From: Ogataea parapolymorpha DL-1
Taxonomy: Eukaryota > Ascomycota > Pichiomycetes > Pichiales > Pichiaceae
Assembly (NCBI RefSeq): GCF_000187245.1
Contig: NC_027863.1
Span: 556,735-620,734 of the forward strand
Reading direction: 5' to 3'
Length of the DNA stretch: 64,000 bases
Shown: one piece after another, positions 25,176 through 34,804 of the stretch
How positions within the stretch are numbered: the stretch's first letter is position 1
Layout: every line of letters starts with the position of its first letter
The notes under the pieces: generated by a model
Told to the model about the DNA's origin: nothing
The model's database searches: none
The model's input: the letters and a program-made list of their open reading frames with translations, nothing else
Made by a program: the position numbers and the translations under genes

Positions 25176-27587
25176 ATGCCCTCGGGAACCAGCAAACCTC
25201 GCAACCTTCACGAGCTGACGGGGCTGGTCGATGAGCTGCTTGAGTCGCTGAAAGTCGGCTCGTCGAATTCCACCAAAGAGCACCTTGTGAAGGCCCTCGA
25301 ATGCATTGAGAACTACAAAGGCGTTGTTGGGCAGAAACATGTTTCTGAGCTCGCGACATCGGAATTCGAGGAGGGTTTTATCTATTACAATGCCGCATCT
25401 AGGATTTTGAGCGAACTGATCCCAAAACTCAACGACTACCGACAACTCAAGCAGAAACCCAGCCTCTACCAGTTTTACGCAGATCTGATCAATTACCTCG
25501 TGAGACAGCGCCCCACATATGAGGCTATGAAACAACATATTCGTGGATCCTCCGACAACCTGGTTTTGAGACTACAGACGCTAAAGAGCGGGACGGACAT
25601 AGCGTCCAACGGCTCGGCCAAAAAAGACTTTACCCAGCTGTTCGATTCCTTTGGCGATGTCATTTCAGTTTCGCAGCTTTCGTCGCTGCTTAAGCACCAC
25701 TCGGACCTCGTATTGCTTATAGATTTGCGCCGCAAACGAGAATTCGAGTTCGAGCATATAGATCTCGCAGATTACATCATACAGTTGGAGCCAGTGTCAA
25801 TTAGAGACAGCTACACCTGCCACGAGATAGAAAAATATTCCATGATTACGGACACAGACGAAGAACGGGAATTGTTTGCACGGCGAGACCGCTTTGAATT
25901 GGTGGTTGTTCTAGACTACAATTCCACTACGGAGTCCAAAAGTCCGGAACTTGCGCGATTGATATCAATACTGACCACCAAAAACGCTGGAGTCTTTCTC
26001 AAGCGCAAACCTGTCATTCTAGACGGCGGCTACAAGGCATGGTCGGAGTCTCGATCTTCTCTGTCGTCGCCAATGCATGGGCCCCGGCCCGTTTATGGAC
26101 GTGACCGGTCTGAGTCTGTGAATTCTATTTCCAGCCACGACGACATCACAATCAAACGAAGGACATCTTACAGCGAACGGTCGCTCATCAAGAACGTCGG
26201 TGAGTTTCTTTCTAGCCAGTCCAGACCGCAATCCAGCCAGAGCCCTGTCGAGCTCAAGTCCCCTGCAGCCGTGCCCTACCATGAAATGTATAGCCGCAAG
26301 GACCTCCCTTCTCCAAAACCCGAATTGTCCATATCGTCGAGCTCACCGTCACGGCCTTCTCCTGCATTTTTGTCGCCAGCGCTTCTTCCCAGCTCGCGAA
26401 GCTCGCCGCCTAAAGCCCAGCTACCAACGCTGCCAACGAAACCTGTATCGTCGCCGGCACCAGTCTCCAGATCAGGCTCTGTGTTCCAGAACTCTCTAAG
26501 TGTCATGACTGGCCTGGCAAACCTGGGAAACTCCTGTTACATGAACTCTGCGCTCCAGTGTCTAATTGGCTCAAAACGACTTACAGAGTTCTTCATTGTC
26601 GGCACATTCAAACAACACATCAACATGAATTCCAGACTGGGATCAAAGGGCATACTGGCAAACGAGTTCTCGTCGTTGCTGACAGAACTGTACAAGAAAA
26701 GCAGTCCCAGCCGTCCGCAATCAGTAACGCCCCGTCAGTTCCGCAAAGTGATAGCATCTCTCAATAGCATGTACAGAACGTTGGACCAGCAGGATTGTTC
26801 GGAGTTTTTGAACTATGCGCTCGACTCCCTTCACGAGGACCTCAACGAGAACGGCAATCATCCGAAATTGCCCGAATTGAGCAAAGAGGAGGAAGAAAAA
26901 CGCGAAAAACTGCCAATTAGAATTGCATCGACAATCGAGTGGGAACGGTATCTCAAGACCAATTTCAGTATCATCGTGGACATTTTCCAGGGCCAGATCA
27001 TGTCGCAGCTCCGGTGTCTGAATTGCTCCACCACTTCGACCACATACAACGCATTCAGTACTGTGAGTTTGCCGATTCCCGAAAACGGCCCCAAATCCAC
27101 CCTGGGTGCATGTTTTGACGAGTTTGTCAAACCCGAGTTGCTCGACAACGACAATGCGTGGCTCTGTCCGCACTGCAAAACAAAACAACGTACGCTGAAA
27201 CACCTCCAGATCTCCAGACTGCCCCAGGTGCTTATCATCCACCTCAAACGCTTCAAAATGGGCAACTATCTAACCAAACTCAATACCTACATCGACTATC
27301 CTTTGGAATTGCAGCTGGATAAGTACTGGCCCAACGTTGAAAGCGAGCTTGAGCGCATCGAGCTTAGCAGACTGCCGATCAGAGGACAAGTTCCGCCTTT
27401 CAGATACAAGCTCTACGGAGTGATCAACCATTTTGGAAACCTCATCAATGGCCATTACACTGCCTTTGTCGAGAAGGGGCCGGGCAACGGCTGGTGTCTA
27501 TTTGACGACGAAAAGGTGTACAAAAATTGCGCGCCGAATAAAGTCGTCAACGGAGACGCGTACATGCTATTCTACGAACGTGTCTAA
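25176..27587 (+). CDS. DOA4: DOA4/UBP5-type ubiquitin hydrolase
   Basis: The product has 803 residues from ATG 25176. Order: N-terminal helical region (LHELTGLVDELLESLK), a degenerate rhodanese domain (~155-300, HSDLVLLIDLRRKREFEFEH) lacking an obvious catalytic Cys, a Ser/Pro-rich linker, and a USP domain with the Cys box MTGLANLGNSCYMNSALQCL and His box INHFGNLINGHYTAFVEKG; CxxC pairs (LRCLNCS, LCPHCKTK) form the zinc finger. Doa4 recovers ubiquitin from cargo at endosomes; post-WGD yeasts have a paralogue, Ubp5. The open frame extends to an ATG at 25062 that overlaps SNF11. A short uORF (25103-25132) and a CTAAT...CACACAG element precede the start. The TAA stop interlocks with the convergent ABC-ATPase stop. 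Confidence 0.9.
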   Translation: MPSGTSKPRNLHELTGLVDELLESLKVGSSNSTKEHLVKALECIENYKGVVGQKHVSELATSEFEEGFIYYNAASRILSELIPKLNDYRQLKQKPSLYQFYADLINYLVRQRPTYEAMKQHIRGSSDNLVLRLQTLKSGTDIASNGSAKKDFTQLFDSFGDVISVSQLSSLLKHHSDLVLLIDLRRKREFEFEHIDLADYIIQLEPVSIRDSYTCHEIEKYSMITDTDEERELFARRDRFELVVVLDYNSTTESKSPELARLISILTTKNAGVFLKRKPVILDGGYKAWSESRSSLSSPMHGPRPVYGRDRSESVNSISSHDDITIKRRTSYSERSLIKNVGEFLSSQSRPQSSQSPVELKSPAAVPYHEMYSRKDLPSPKPELSISSSSPSRPSPAFLSPALLPSSRSSPPKAQLPTLPTKPVSSPAPVSRSGSVFQNSLSVMTGLANLGNSCYMNSALQCLIGSKRLTEFFIVGTFKQHINMNSRLGSKGILANEFSSLLTELYKKSSPSRPQSVTPRQFRKVIASLNSMYRTLDQQDCSEFLNYALDSLHEDLNENGNHPKLPELSKEEEEKREKLPIRIASTIEWERYLKTNFSIIVDIFQGQIMSQLRCLNCSTTSTTYNAFSTVSLPIPENGPKSTLGACFDEFVKPELLDNDNAWLCPHCKTKQRTLKHLQISRLPQVLIIHLKRFKMGNYLTKLNTYIDYPLELQLDKYWPNVESELERIELSRLPIRGQVPPFRYKLYGVINHFGNLINGHYTAFVEKGPGNGWCLFDDEKVYKNCAPNKVVNGDAYMLFYERV

Positions 27588-29122
27588 TTTTCCACCTCTC
27601 CAACGGTATAATTTCCCTCGTTCGCGCCGTTCAGGTCGATGAACTTGTCGCATTTTGGCACCTCGTTCGCAACATGTCCAATCACAAGGGCGCATCCTTT
27701 CCACTGGTCGATCAGACTCTTGCCCTTTATGATGTCCTCGTTGGACATGGCACTGAGGGACTCGTCTAAAATTAGTATTTTTGGCTGGTTGATCATTGCG
27801 CGCAGCAAAAGCACCATTTTCTGACTGCTCACAGGCAGATCTTTGAACTTTGTATCTTTATACTGCAACAGACCGACGTTTTCCAGGTATCTGGCGATTT
27901 TCTGTTTCTGCTCGGGTGTCGTCTTGGGAGGTATGTACGAGCCCGTTTGGTAGCCTGTCGAAATTGCTTGTTCGACAGTGAGATTTTTGGGGAAGATTGC
28001 GTGTAGTTCTGGAGACGTGAACCCGATCTGCTTGTTGGTGTCAAAGTAGTTGGTTTTTCCCGTTGCTCGTGGAACGCCATTCATTTTAATATGTTTGTTC
28101 CAAGCCTGCGGGTGGTCCAACGTAATCAGAGACAGAAGCGTGGTTTTTCCAGAGCCATTTCTGCCTCTGATGTGCCATTTCTCGCCGTCCCGAACAACCC
28201 AGTTCAGATTCTTCAAAGCAGGCTTACCTCGGTACACAACGTTCACGTCAGACATCTCGAGCAATGGTGTTTCGGAGCGTTCTAGAGACTGTTCGTGAGG
28301 ATGGTAGACCTTGGCTTCCAGCTGACTTTTCATCTGTTGCTGCTGTTCTATGTGTGCGGAGCGCAGGCTGTTCAGTATTTCTACCAGATCGGCCCTATTT
28401 CCGCTCTCGACAATTCCAGTGTGGTCCACAACCGCCACCTTTTCTATCCAGTGAGGGATCTCGTCCTCCAGTTTGAGCCCGAGACACACGGTGGTAGGAG
28501 CGGCCGTGTGTTCCAGAACACGCGACACGGTCTTCTTCGCAACAGGGTCCAGCCCCAGAAACGGGTCTTCGATCATGAGCAGGTCTGGCTTGCCGTAGAG
28601 ACTTTTTGCTATGCGGGCCCGCCTGAACTGTCCGTTACTGAGCGTAGTGATATATTTCTGCTCAAAGCCCTTGAGATCGACCTTTTCAAGGATCTCGTCC
28701 AGCAGCCGGGGATCTTTTTTGTGTTGCGAATTGTACGAAATGTTGGCCACAAAATCTGCCACCAACTCGTCCACCTCGCGGTCTTTAAAAAATTCGTATC
28801 GGCTGGATAGATGAGTAAATCCACCGGAGGAGTTGGTGGCTCCATGGCCAAACGAGCCGTTGTTGACGAATTGCAGCAGCTCAATTCGCATGTCTGGTTT
28901 TTTTAGACGCAGCGGATACGCTCTGGCACGCGGATGGGGTAGAGCGAAGAAGGAGCCTTGGAGAGCCTGGAGAAACTTGGAGCGGTGAGAGTCTCCCACA
29001 ATGGCCCATTTTTCGCCCTGGAAAAGCGAGAATGTGATTGGGTTTTGGAAAACAAGCGACTGCGGCTGGTTTTTCAGCGTCTTCGATAGTAAACAGCCTT
29101 CCAGCCTCACGATACAGCTCAT
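27584..29122 (-). CDS. Twin-ATPase ABC protein, YDR061W type
   Basis: The product has 512 residues with two ABC ATPase domains and no membrane segment, the ModF/YDR061W layout. Domain 1 has a broken Walker A (WAIVGDSHRSKFLQAL, no GK[ST]) but keeps the signature TTLSNGQFRRARIAKSL and Walker B DLLMIEDPFLGLDP. Domain 2 has an intact Walker A (IRGRNGSGKTTLLSLI), the weak signature LPVSSQKMVLLLRAM and Walker B PKILILDESLSAMS. The function of YDR061W is unknown; it is reported as mitochondrial. It is divergent from LCB2 with 109 bp between starts, and YDR061W-YDR062W (LCB2) are also neighbours in S. cerevisiae. Its stop interlocks with DOA4 in CTAA. Confidence 0.82.
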   Translation of the reverse strand: MSCIVRLEGCLLSKTLKNQPQSLVFQNPITFSLFQGEKWAIVGDSHRSKFLQALQGSFFALPHPRARAYPLRLKKPDMRIELLQFVNNGSFGHGATNSSGGFTHLSSRYEFFKDREVDELVADFVANISYNSQHKKDPRLLDEILEKVDLKGFEQKYITTLSNGQFRRARIAKSLYGKPDLLMIEDPFLGLDPVAKKTVSRVLEHTAAPTTVCLGLKLEDEIPHWIEKVAVVDHTGIVESGNRADLVEILNSLRSAHIEQQQQMKSQLEAKVYHPHEQSLERSETPLLEMSDVNVVYRGKPALKNLNWVVRDGEKWHIRGRNGSGKTTLLSLITLDHPQAWNKHIKMNGVPRATGKTNYFDTNKQIGFTSPELHAIFPKNLTVEQAISTGYQTGSYIPPKTTPEQKQKIARYLENVGLLQYKDTKFKDLPVSSQKMVLLLRAMINQPKILILDESLSAMSNEDIIKGKSLIDQWKGCALVIGHVANEVPKCDKFIDLNGANEGNYTVGEVEN

Positions 29123-29231
29123 ATCTGACTCTTATAATAAATTTGTTCTGCCAAAAATTCCGGGTGCAAATCCAATAAATATTTTACGCACGGTTTTCTG
29201 GTAAACAAGGCGAAGCATCCGGCTGTTTACC

Positions 29232-30926
29232 ATGGAGAAATTTGTCTACAAGAGGCTGCCGAATGCTCCCGAGGAACATCTCTCCGAGAAGGAGAGGATG
29301 GAGATGGAGTTCGGCCCGCTGAGCTCAAAAGATTACCTATACGAGGTGAGCTACGACCCAAATCAGCCGTTGAATCCTGCCGTGGACGAGCCCCCGTATT
29401 TTGTGGTTATCTTCACGTATCTGAACTACCTCATTCTCATCATCATCGGCCATCTAAAAGACTTCTTTGGAAAGCGATTCATGCCGCAGTATTTCGAAGC
29501 CGTGCTGCCGAAAAACGGATACCCTCCGTGGTACTCGGCATTCGAGTCGTTCTACCCGCGTCGTCTGAAGAAAAGACTGGACGACTGCTTTGCGCGGCCG
29601 ATCTGCGGTGTTCCAGGCCGTTTTGTGAGATGCTTTGACCGTATCTCGCCAGACTACAACGAAACCTTCCTTTACAGCGGAGAGCTGAAGCCGCTGCTTA
29701 ATTTATCCTCCTACAACTATCTCGGGTTCGCCCAATCCATCGGGTCTTGCACGGACGCCGCTGTCAAGAGCGTGGAGGAGTACGGCACCTCGTCGTGTGG
29801 TCCTAGAAACCAGATCGGAACCTGCAACCTCCATAAGGAGACAGAGGCCTTGGTGGCTCGGTTCGTCGGTAAGGACGACGCGGTGATGTTCTCCATGGGA
29901 TTTGGAACTAATGCCAATCTGTTCACGTCGTTGGTAAACTCGAAGTGTCTCGTGATCTCAGACTCGTTGAACCACAGCTCTATCAGGTTTGGAATCCGTC
30001 TTGCTGGCGCGGCCGTGAAAGTGTTCCCGCATAACGACATGGAAAAGCTCGAGCAGATTTTGAGGGAGTCGATTTCACAGGGCCAGTCCAAAACGCACCG
30101 GCCGTGGAAGAAAATCGTCGTGTGTGTGGAAGGTCTGTACTCGATGGAGGGAAACCTCGCCGATTTGCCAGCCCTGGTGGCTTTGAGAGAAAAATACAAA
30201 TTCTACCTATTCGTGGACGAGGCACACTCGATCGGTGCTCTGGGAAAGTCCGGTAGAGGAGTTTGCGACTACTTTGGAATCTCGCCTTCCAAGGTGGACA
30301 TGCTCATGGGTACCTTCACCAAGTCGTTCGGAGCGGCAGGTGGATACGTGGCGGCGGATCAGGAAATCATTGACAGACTCAGACTGGACATCAGTACCAA
30401 CGTTTACGGAGAGTCGATGCCTCCGGCTGTGGTGACCCAGATCAACACCTCGCTCAGAATCATCATGGGAGAAATCAATGGCGACGAGGGCAAACAAAGA
30501 CTGCAAAGAATCGCGTTCAACTCTAGATACCTGCGTCTCGGGCTCAAACGGCTCGGTTTCATCATTTACGGTGTGGACGACTCCCCCGTGGTTCCTCTGT
30601 TGCTGTATGCGCCTCCAAAAATGCCTGCGTTCAGCAGAATGATGTACGAGCGCGGCGTAGCTGTCGTGGTGGTGGGCTATCCGGCCACGGAGCTCATATC
30701 GTCGCGTGTCAGACTATGTGTTTCTGCCTCGCTGACGAAAGAAGACATCGATAGAATCCTCACCATTTGCGACGATATCGGAGACAAACTGTATCTGAAA
30801 TTCAGCTCGGGCATCTCTGGCGGAGAGAAACACCCGGGAGACTACAAAAAAGGAATCCCCCCTAGATGGAGTCTCAAGGAGGTCTTAGAACGCACTCCTG
30901 AGGACTGCAAGAAGCCTACCTACTAA
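29232..30926 (+). CDS. LCB2: LCB2, serine palmitoyltransferase catalytic subunit
   Basis: The product has 564 residues, about the length of yeast Lcb2 (561). A membrane helix near residues 57-75 (YFVVIFTYLNYLILIIIG) anchors it in the ER. The alpha-oxoamine synthase fold follows: LNLSSYNYLGFAQSIGSC, FVDEAHSIGALGKSGRGVCD and the PLP-lysine motif MLMGTFTKSFGAAGGYVA. With Lcb1 and Tsc3 it condenses serine and palmitoyl-CoA to 3-ketosphinganine, the committed step of sphingolipid synthesis. IPT1, at the end of the same pathway, is 7 kb away. The gene converges on MRPS28 with a 52-bp gap. Confidence 0.95.
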   Translation: MEKFVYKRLPNAPEEHLSEKERMEMEFGPLSSKDYLYEVSYDPNQPLNPAVDEPPYFVVIFTYLNYLILIIIGHLKDFFGKRFMPQYFEAVLPKNGYPPWYSAFESFYPRRLKKRLDDCFARPICGVPGRFVRCFDRISPDYNETFLYSGELKPLLNLSSYNYLGFAQSIGSCTDAAVKSVEEYGTSSCGPRNQIGTCNLHKETEALVARFVGKDDAVMFSMGFGTNANLFTSLVNSKCLVISDSLNHSSIRFGIRLAGAAVKVFPHNDMEKLEQILRESISQGQSKTHRPWKKIVVCVEGLYSMEGNLADLPALVALREKYKFYLFVDEAHSIGALGKSGRGVCDYFGISPSKVDMLMGTFTKSFGAAGGYVAADQEIIDRLRLDISTNVYGESMPPAVVTQINTSLRIIMGEINGDEGKQRLQRIAFNSRYLRLGLKRLGFIIYGVDDSPVVPLLLYAPPKMPAFSRMMYERGVAVVVVGYPATELISSRVRLCVSASLTKEDIDRILTICDDIGDKLYLKFSSGISGGEKHPGDYKKGIPPRWSLKEVLERTPEDCKKPTY

Positions 30927-30978
30927 TTCCGTCGGCATACACTAAATAATTCAATCAGATATACTAATTATATTATAT

Positions 30979-31848
30979 TTACAGTTGCTGTTGTTGCTGG
31001 TTTTCCTCTGTGGCGATCTGCAGCTCGTCCAGTCTTTCTTTGGTCAATAGTCTCTTCATTCTGGCCTTTTCTCTGGTCTCGTGCTTGCCAGGGCGAAGCA
31101 GCTGTCTTCCTGGCCAGATCTCAAAGTCCTGCATGTATCTCTTGTCAAAGTTGAACTCCATGTGGACCACTTCGTCGGTAAGTCCCAGCTTCTCGATCGC
31201 CCAGTAATATCTCTGCGGATTGTCTTTTTTCAGGTACTTGAGCAGTTTCTGTCTTTGCTGGGTCAGCATACGTGCACGGCGGATATGAATTTTGTCCTGC
31301 GGATTCTTCTTGATGTGTTCCATGAGATTAAACAGCCTCACGGTCATGGCAGCGGCCTGGACCTCTGACGAACCGGTATCGCCCTCAAACCTGGCAAACT
31401 CGGCAACGGCCATTTCCAACACCCGTTTGTTCTTTTCCTGTTCGTCTGCGTTTCTCATGCTGAGTATTCGAAGCAGCACCTCTCTTTTTTCCGCCTCTTC
31501 TTTCTCGATTTGCTTCACTGTGGCCTCGTCGTAACCGAGCGTCGACACAGACTTGAGAATCTTGGATTCCTTGGCTCCGTAGAGCAGCTTGTCTACCTCT
31601 GCAAGATCAAACTTCTTAGCCAGCACGGCTGGCTCCTCAATCTCAAGTTTCAGTCTCTGGATAAACGGATTGTTGGCTCTGCCGAGAACAGGATCAATCT
31701 TCTCCTTGGTGAGCAACCTGCTGCTTTGCAGCACGATGTTTTGCTTCTTTTTGTGTGATGCAATTTCCATGCGCTTCTGCTTGCTCAGCGTAGCCACCAC
31801 ACGCGAGGTGTGGAACCGTCTGGCTTGTTGTTGGAAGGACTGTAGCAT
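30979..31848 (-). CDS. MRPS28: MRPS28, mitochondrial ribosomal protein uS15m
   Basis: The product has 289 residues from ATG 31846-31848. The frame continues upstream to 32235, but that part overlaps RPL9 coding sequence and is not family-like. The N-terminus MLQSFQQQARRFHTSRVVAT is a typical mitochondrial presequence. The uS15 core lies at ~165-240: FEGDTGSSEVQAAAMTVRLF, then HIRRARMLTQQRQKLLKYLK and NPQRYYWAIEKLGL. The C-terminal extension is basic and ends in Gln. It belongs to the small mitoribosomal subunit. It is divergent from RPL9, with 99 bp between starts, so one short promoter serves a mitochondrial and a cytosolic ribosomal protein. Confidence 0.92.
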   Translation of the reverse strand: MLQSFQQQARRFHTSRVVATLSKQKRMEIASHKKKQNIVLQSSRLLTKEKIDPVLGRANNPFIQRLKLEIEEPAVLAKKFDLAEVDKLLYGAKESKILKSVSTLGYDEATVKQIEKEEAEKREVLLRILSMRNADEQEKNKRVLEMAVAEFARFEGDTGSSEVQAAAMTVRLFNLMEHIKKNPQDKIHIRRARMLTQQRQKLLKYLKKDNPQRYYWAIEKLGLTDEVVHMEFNFDKRYMQDFEIWPGRQLLRPGKHETREKARMKRLLTKERLDELQIATEENQQQQQL

Positions 31849-31947
31849 ACCAATGTTAAATAAAATGGTGAATTTTTCAAAGAGGAGGGTAACCACCGCA
31901 GAGCTACAAAAAATATTGGGGTGAAAATTTTTTTCTCTTATTCCACC
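31849..31947. promoter_or_regulatory. 99-bp divergent promoter, MRPS28 / RPL9
   Basis: Short spacer with a TTTTTTTCTCTTATTCC pyrimidine tract at ~31925-31942 directly before the RPL9 ATG, as is common before ribosomal-protein starts in yeasts. No other motif is clear. Confidence 0.4.
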
Positions 31948-32520
31948 ATGAAGTACATCCAATCCTCCGAAATCCTCGACGTTCCTCAAGACGTTTCTCT
32001 CGTCATCAAGTCGCGTAACATCCTCGTGAGAGGCCCTCGCGGTGAGCTGAAGAAAGACCTGCGCCACATCGACGTCACCTTCACCAAGTTGTCCAATACA
32101 CAGATTAAAATCACTGTTCACAACGGAGACAGAAAACATGTCGCCTCGCTGAGAACCGTGAAATCTATCATTGCCAACTTGATCAAGGGTGTCACTGTCG
32201 GCTTCAGATACAAGATGAGATTCGTGTATGCACACTTCCCTATCAACGTTAACGTTGTTAACGAGGACGGTCAGGAGTACGTCGAGATCAGAAACTTCTT
32301 GGGAGAAAAAAGGCTCAGAAAAGTCAAGGTGTGGGAGGGCTGCAAAGCCGTCATCTCCACCGCCCAGAAAGACGAGCTGATTGTCGAGGGAAACTCTCTC
32401 GAGAACGTGTCACAGACGTGCGCAGATATTCAGCAGATCTGCAGGGTCAGAAACAAGGATATCAGAAAGTTCTTGGACGGTATCTATGTTTCCGAAAGAG
32501 GCCACATCGTGGAGGCCTGA
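31948..32520 (+). CDS. RPL9: RPL9, cytosolic 60S protein uL6
   Basis: The product has 190 residues, the standard eukaryotic length, starting at ATG 31948 (an in-frame GTG at 31921 is not used). [39 protein letters not shown] and [20 protein letters not shown] are near-identical to yeast Rpl9. The C-terminus [20 protein letters not shown] is the uL6 signature. No intron is needed. Confidence 0.97.
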   Translation: MKYIQSSEILDVPQDVSLVIKSRNILVRGPRGELKKDLRHIDVTFTKLSNTQIKITVHNGDRKHVASLRTVKSIIANLIKGVTVGFRYKMRFVYAHFPINVNVVNEDGQEYVEIRNFLGEKRLRKVKVWEGCKAVISTAQKDELIVEGNSLENVSQTCADIQQICRVRNKDIRKFLDGIYVSERGHIVEA

Positions 32521-32866
32521 GCATATAGTTATGATGATATTTTTCGCCAATTTGTGCTGGGAGCGCCGGGTGCCTCCCAGTGCTGCGAATCGTTGCTTGC
32601 CGCGAAAGACGGCTCTTTACGATTACGCAAGTAGTTTCTGTAGGTCTTTGTGTAGAGCCTCTGTATTGTCTCCTCCCCTGTATCCTCGGTGTAAGGTGTG
32701 ATTATTTTTCTCGTCCCGGCGATTGGCCAGACCGGCTATTTCTTAGCTGAGATTACTCAATGTGTGACTATGCAGACTCTGGGCCCATTTGTCTGTTAAC
32801 TAATTAGTAAGTGGTGGCAGGACTATATAAATTGCCGATTTCCTGTGCGGGGTGAACATCATTGCA
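32521..32866 (+). promoter_or_regulatory. CCP1 upstream region with TATA and CCAAT elements
   Basis: 346 bp without a gene. TATATAAA at 32824-32831 lies 36 bp before the CCP1 ATG. An inverted CCAAT core (ATTGG) is at 32722-32726, consistent with a HAP-complex site for a respiratory gene, although the flanks do not match the full consensus. Confidence 0.4.
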
Positions 32867-33922
32867 ATGGCTTCCTTCGCTAGAACCGTTCCCAAACTCA
32901 GCTTCAGGCCTCTCATTGCAGTCTCTCTAGCTGCTGCCGGAGCGTATGCTTACAACGAGAACAATGGGCCTACTCCGACTCCGAAACCGAAGAATTCTGG
33001 CAAGCTCTTGGCTTCGTCAACGTTGTTGGCTACCAACGTCAGAGAGGCCAGCGCCGACATCAAGCCGTTCGAGGAGTATCAGAAAATTTACAACGACATA
33101 GCAGAAAAGCTCAGAGAGGAAGACGACCGCGACGATGGCTCGTATGGCCCTGTTTTGGTGAGACTGGCCTGGCATTGTTCCGGCACGTACGACCAGAACG
33201 ATCCATCGCAGAATAAGGGTGGCTCGTACGCTGGAACAATGAGATTCCAGGAAGAGCAAAACGACCCAGAAAATGCAGGCCTAAAGGTGGCACAGGATTT
33301 TTTGGAGCCATTTAAGACTAAATATTCCAACCTGTCGTACGGCGATCTCTGGACGTTGGGAGGCGTGTGCGCCATCCAGGAGCTGAGCGGGCCAAAAATC
33401 AAATGGAGACCCGGCCGCAAAGATCTCGGCTTGGACGCCGTTCCTCCATACCACCGTCTGCCAGATGCGTCTCAGGAGACCGGAGAGTACGTGAGATCGG
33501 TGTTTAACGGCAGATTGGGCTTTACAGACCAGGAAATGGTGTGTCTGATTGGCGTGGGTCATGCTCTGGGCAGATGCCACGTTGACGCGTCCGGCTACGA
33601 CGGTCCGTGGACGTTCTCGCCTACAATGGTGACAAACGATTTTTTCAAGCTGCTTTTGGACGAAGACTGGAAAATCAGAGACTGGGACGGGAAAAAACAG
33701 TACACGGACTCTAGCACCAAGTCTCTGATGATGCTCCCAACCGACATGGTGCTGAAGAAGGACTCGAAGTTCAGAAAGTACGTGGAGCTGTATGCCAAAG
33801 ACGAGGAGAAGTGCATGTCGGATTTTGCCGACGTGTTTTCAAGACTCCTTGAGCGGGGAATCAAGTTCCCAAATTCCACCAAGCCGATGGTCTTCAAAAC
33901 TCTCGAGGAACAGGGACTTTAA
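32867..33922 (+). CDS. CCP1: CCP1, mitochondrial cytochrome c peroxidase
   Basis: The product has 351 residues from ATG 32867 (a GTG five codons upstream is not a credible start). A bipartite-type presequence is visible: a basic stretch (MASFARTVPKLSFRP) and then a hydrophobic sorting segment (LIAVSLAAAGAYAYN), as for the yeast intermembrane-space enzyme. Distal heme motif LVRLAWHCSGTYD carries Arg, Trp and His; proximal motif LIGVGHALGRCHVD carries the axial His; the radical-site Trp is in GYDGPWTFSPT. The C-terminus KTLEEQGL is identical to yeast Ccp1 as I recall it. It reduces hydrogen peroxide using cytochrome c and signals oxidative stress. Confidence 0.96.
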   Translation: MASFARTVPKLSFRPLIAVSLAAAGAYAYNENNGPTPTPKPKNSGKLLASSTLLATNVREASADIKPFEEYQKIYNDIAEKLREEDDRDDGSYGPVLVRLAWHCSGTYDQNDPSQNKGGSYAGTMRFQEEQNDPENAGLKVAQDFLEPFKTKYSNLSYGDLWTLGGVCAIQELSGPKIKWRPGRKDLGLDAVPPYHRLPDASQETGEYVRSVFNGRLGFTDQEMVCLIGVGHALGRCHVDASGYDGPWTFSPTMVTNDFFKLLLDEDWKIRDWDGKKQYTDSSTKSLMMLPTDMVLKKDSKFRKYVELYAKDEEKCMSDFADVFSRLLERGIKFPNSTKPMVFKTLEEQGL

Positions 33923-34041
33923 ACATATAATTATAGGCATGTACCGTAAACTATACGATTCCATTTTTTTGGCTGTGTAATCACAGGCTATTTTCATCGG
34001 ACGGTCTCTACCGCAGGAATTATTTCGAATTTATTTCTCCA

Positions 34042-34743
34042 ATGGTGAAACCAATTATTGCTCCCTCTGTTCTGGCAGGCGACTTTGCGCAGCTCGGCTG
34101 CGAATGCCACCGCATGTTCAAGTGCAACGCCGATTGGGTCCATTTGGACGTCATGGATGGCCATTTCGTCCCTAATCTGACCATGGGTCCGCCTATCATT
34201 TCCAGCCTGAGAAAGGCGGTTCCGAGAGACGAGAGCCAGCCGGGGAAATTCTTCTTCGACTGCCATATGATGGTCGCCAACCCTGAGCAATGGGTTCCTG
34301 AGATTGCAGATGCTGGCGGCGACCAGTATACGTTCCACTACGAAGCGACCAAGGACCCTGTCGGGCTAGTCAAGCTGATCAAAAAGCATGGCATGAAGGC
34401 CGCATGCGCCATCAAGCCGGGCACACCGGTCGACGTGCTCTATCCGCTCGCAGAGCACCTGGACATGGCCCTTGTGATGACGGTCGAACCAGGCTTCGGA
34501 GGCCAGTCGTTCATGGCTGATATGATGCCCAAGGTTGAGAATCTGCGTGCCAAGTACCCGCATCTGAACATCCAGGTTGACGGAGGACTTGGTCCCAAAA
34601 CCATCCCGGCTGCTGCCAAGGCGGGAGCCAACGTCATTGTTGCCGGCACGTCTGTGTTCAAGGCAGAGAAACCGGAGGACGTTATCCAGCTGCTCAGAGA
34701 TTACGTGTCGAAAGAACTGGAGTCCCGCGGACTCCTTGAGTGA
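34042..34743 (+). CDS. RPE1: RPE1, D-ribulose-5-phosphate 3-epimerase
   Basis: The product has 233 residues and is a TIM barrel. [37 protein letters not shown] (metal-binding His and Asp), [15 protein letters not shown] and [19 protein letters not shown] are the family motifs; [20 protein letters not shown] is the phosphate-binding region. It works in the non-oxidative pentose phosphate pathway in the cytosol, which in methylotrophs also regenerates xylulose-5-phosphate. It converges on ALB1 with a 61-bp gap; RPE1 and ALB1 are also adjacent in S. cerevisiae (YJL121C, YJL122W). Confidence 0.96.
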   Translation: MVKPIIAPSVLAGDFAQLGCECHRMFKCNADWVHLDVMDGHFVPNLTMGPPIISSLRKAVPRDESQPGKFFFDCHMMVANPEQWVPEIADAGGDQYTFHYEATKDPVGLVKLIKKHGMKAACAIKPGTPVDVLYPLAEHLDMALVMTVEPGFGGQSFMADMMPKVENLRAKYPHLNIQVDGGLGPKTIPAAAKAGANVIVAGTSVFKAEKPEDVIQLLRDYVSKELESRGLLE

Positions 34744-34804
34744 CGCATCTTGCCGCAATTCGGCGAATTATTGGTCTTCTTCGATTAGCATAAATCAATA
34801 TATT

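Noticed and set aside
31849..32235. Extension of MRPS28 into a 418-codon frame
   Set aside because: The extra part is antisense to RPL9 coding sequence; the presequence-like MLQSFQQQARRFHTSR at 31848 is the natural start.
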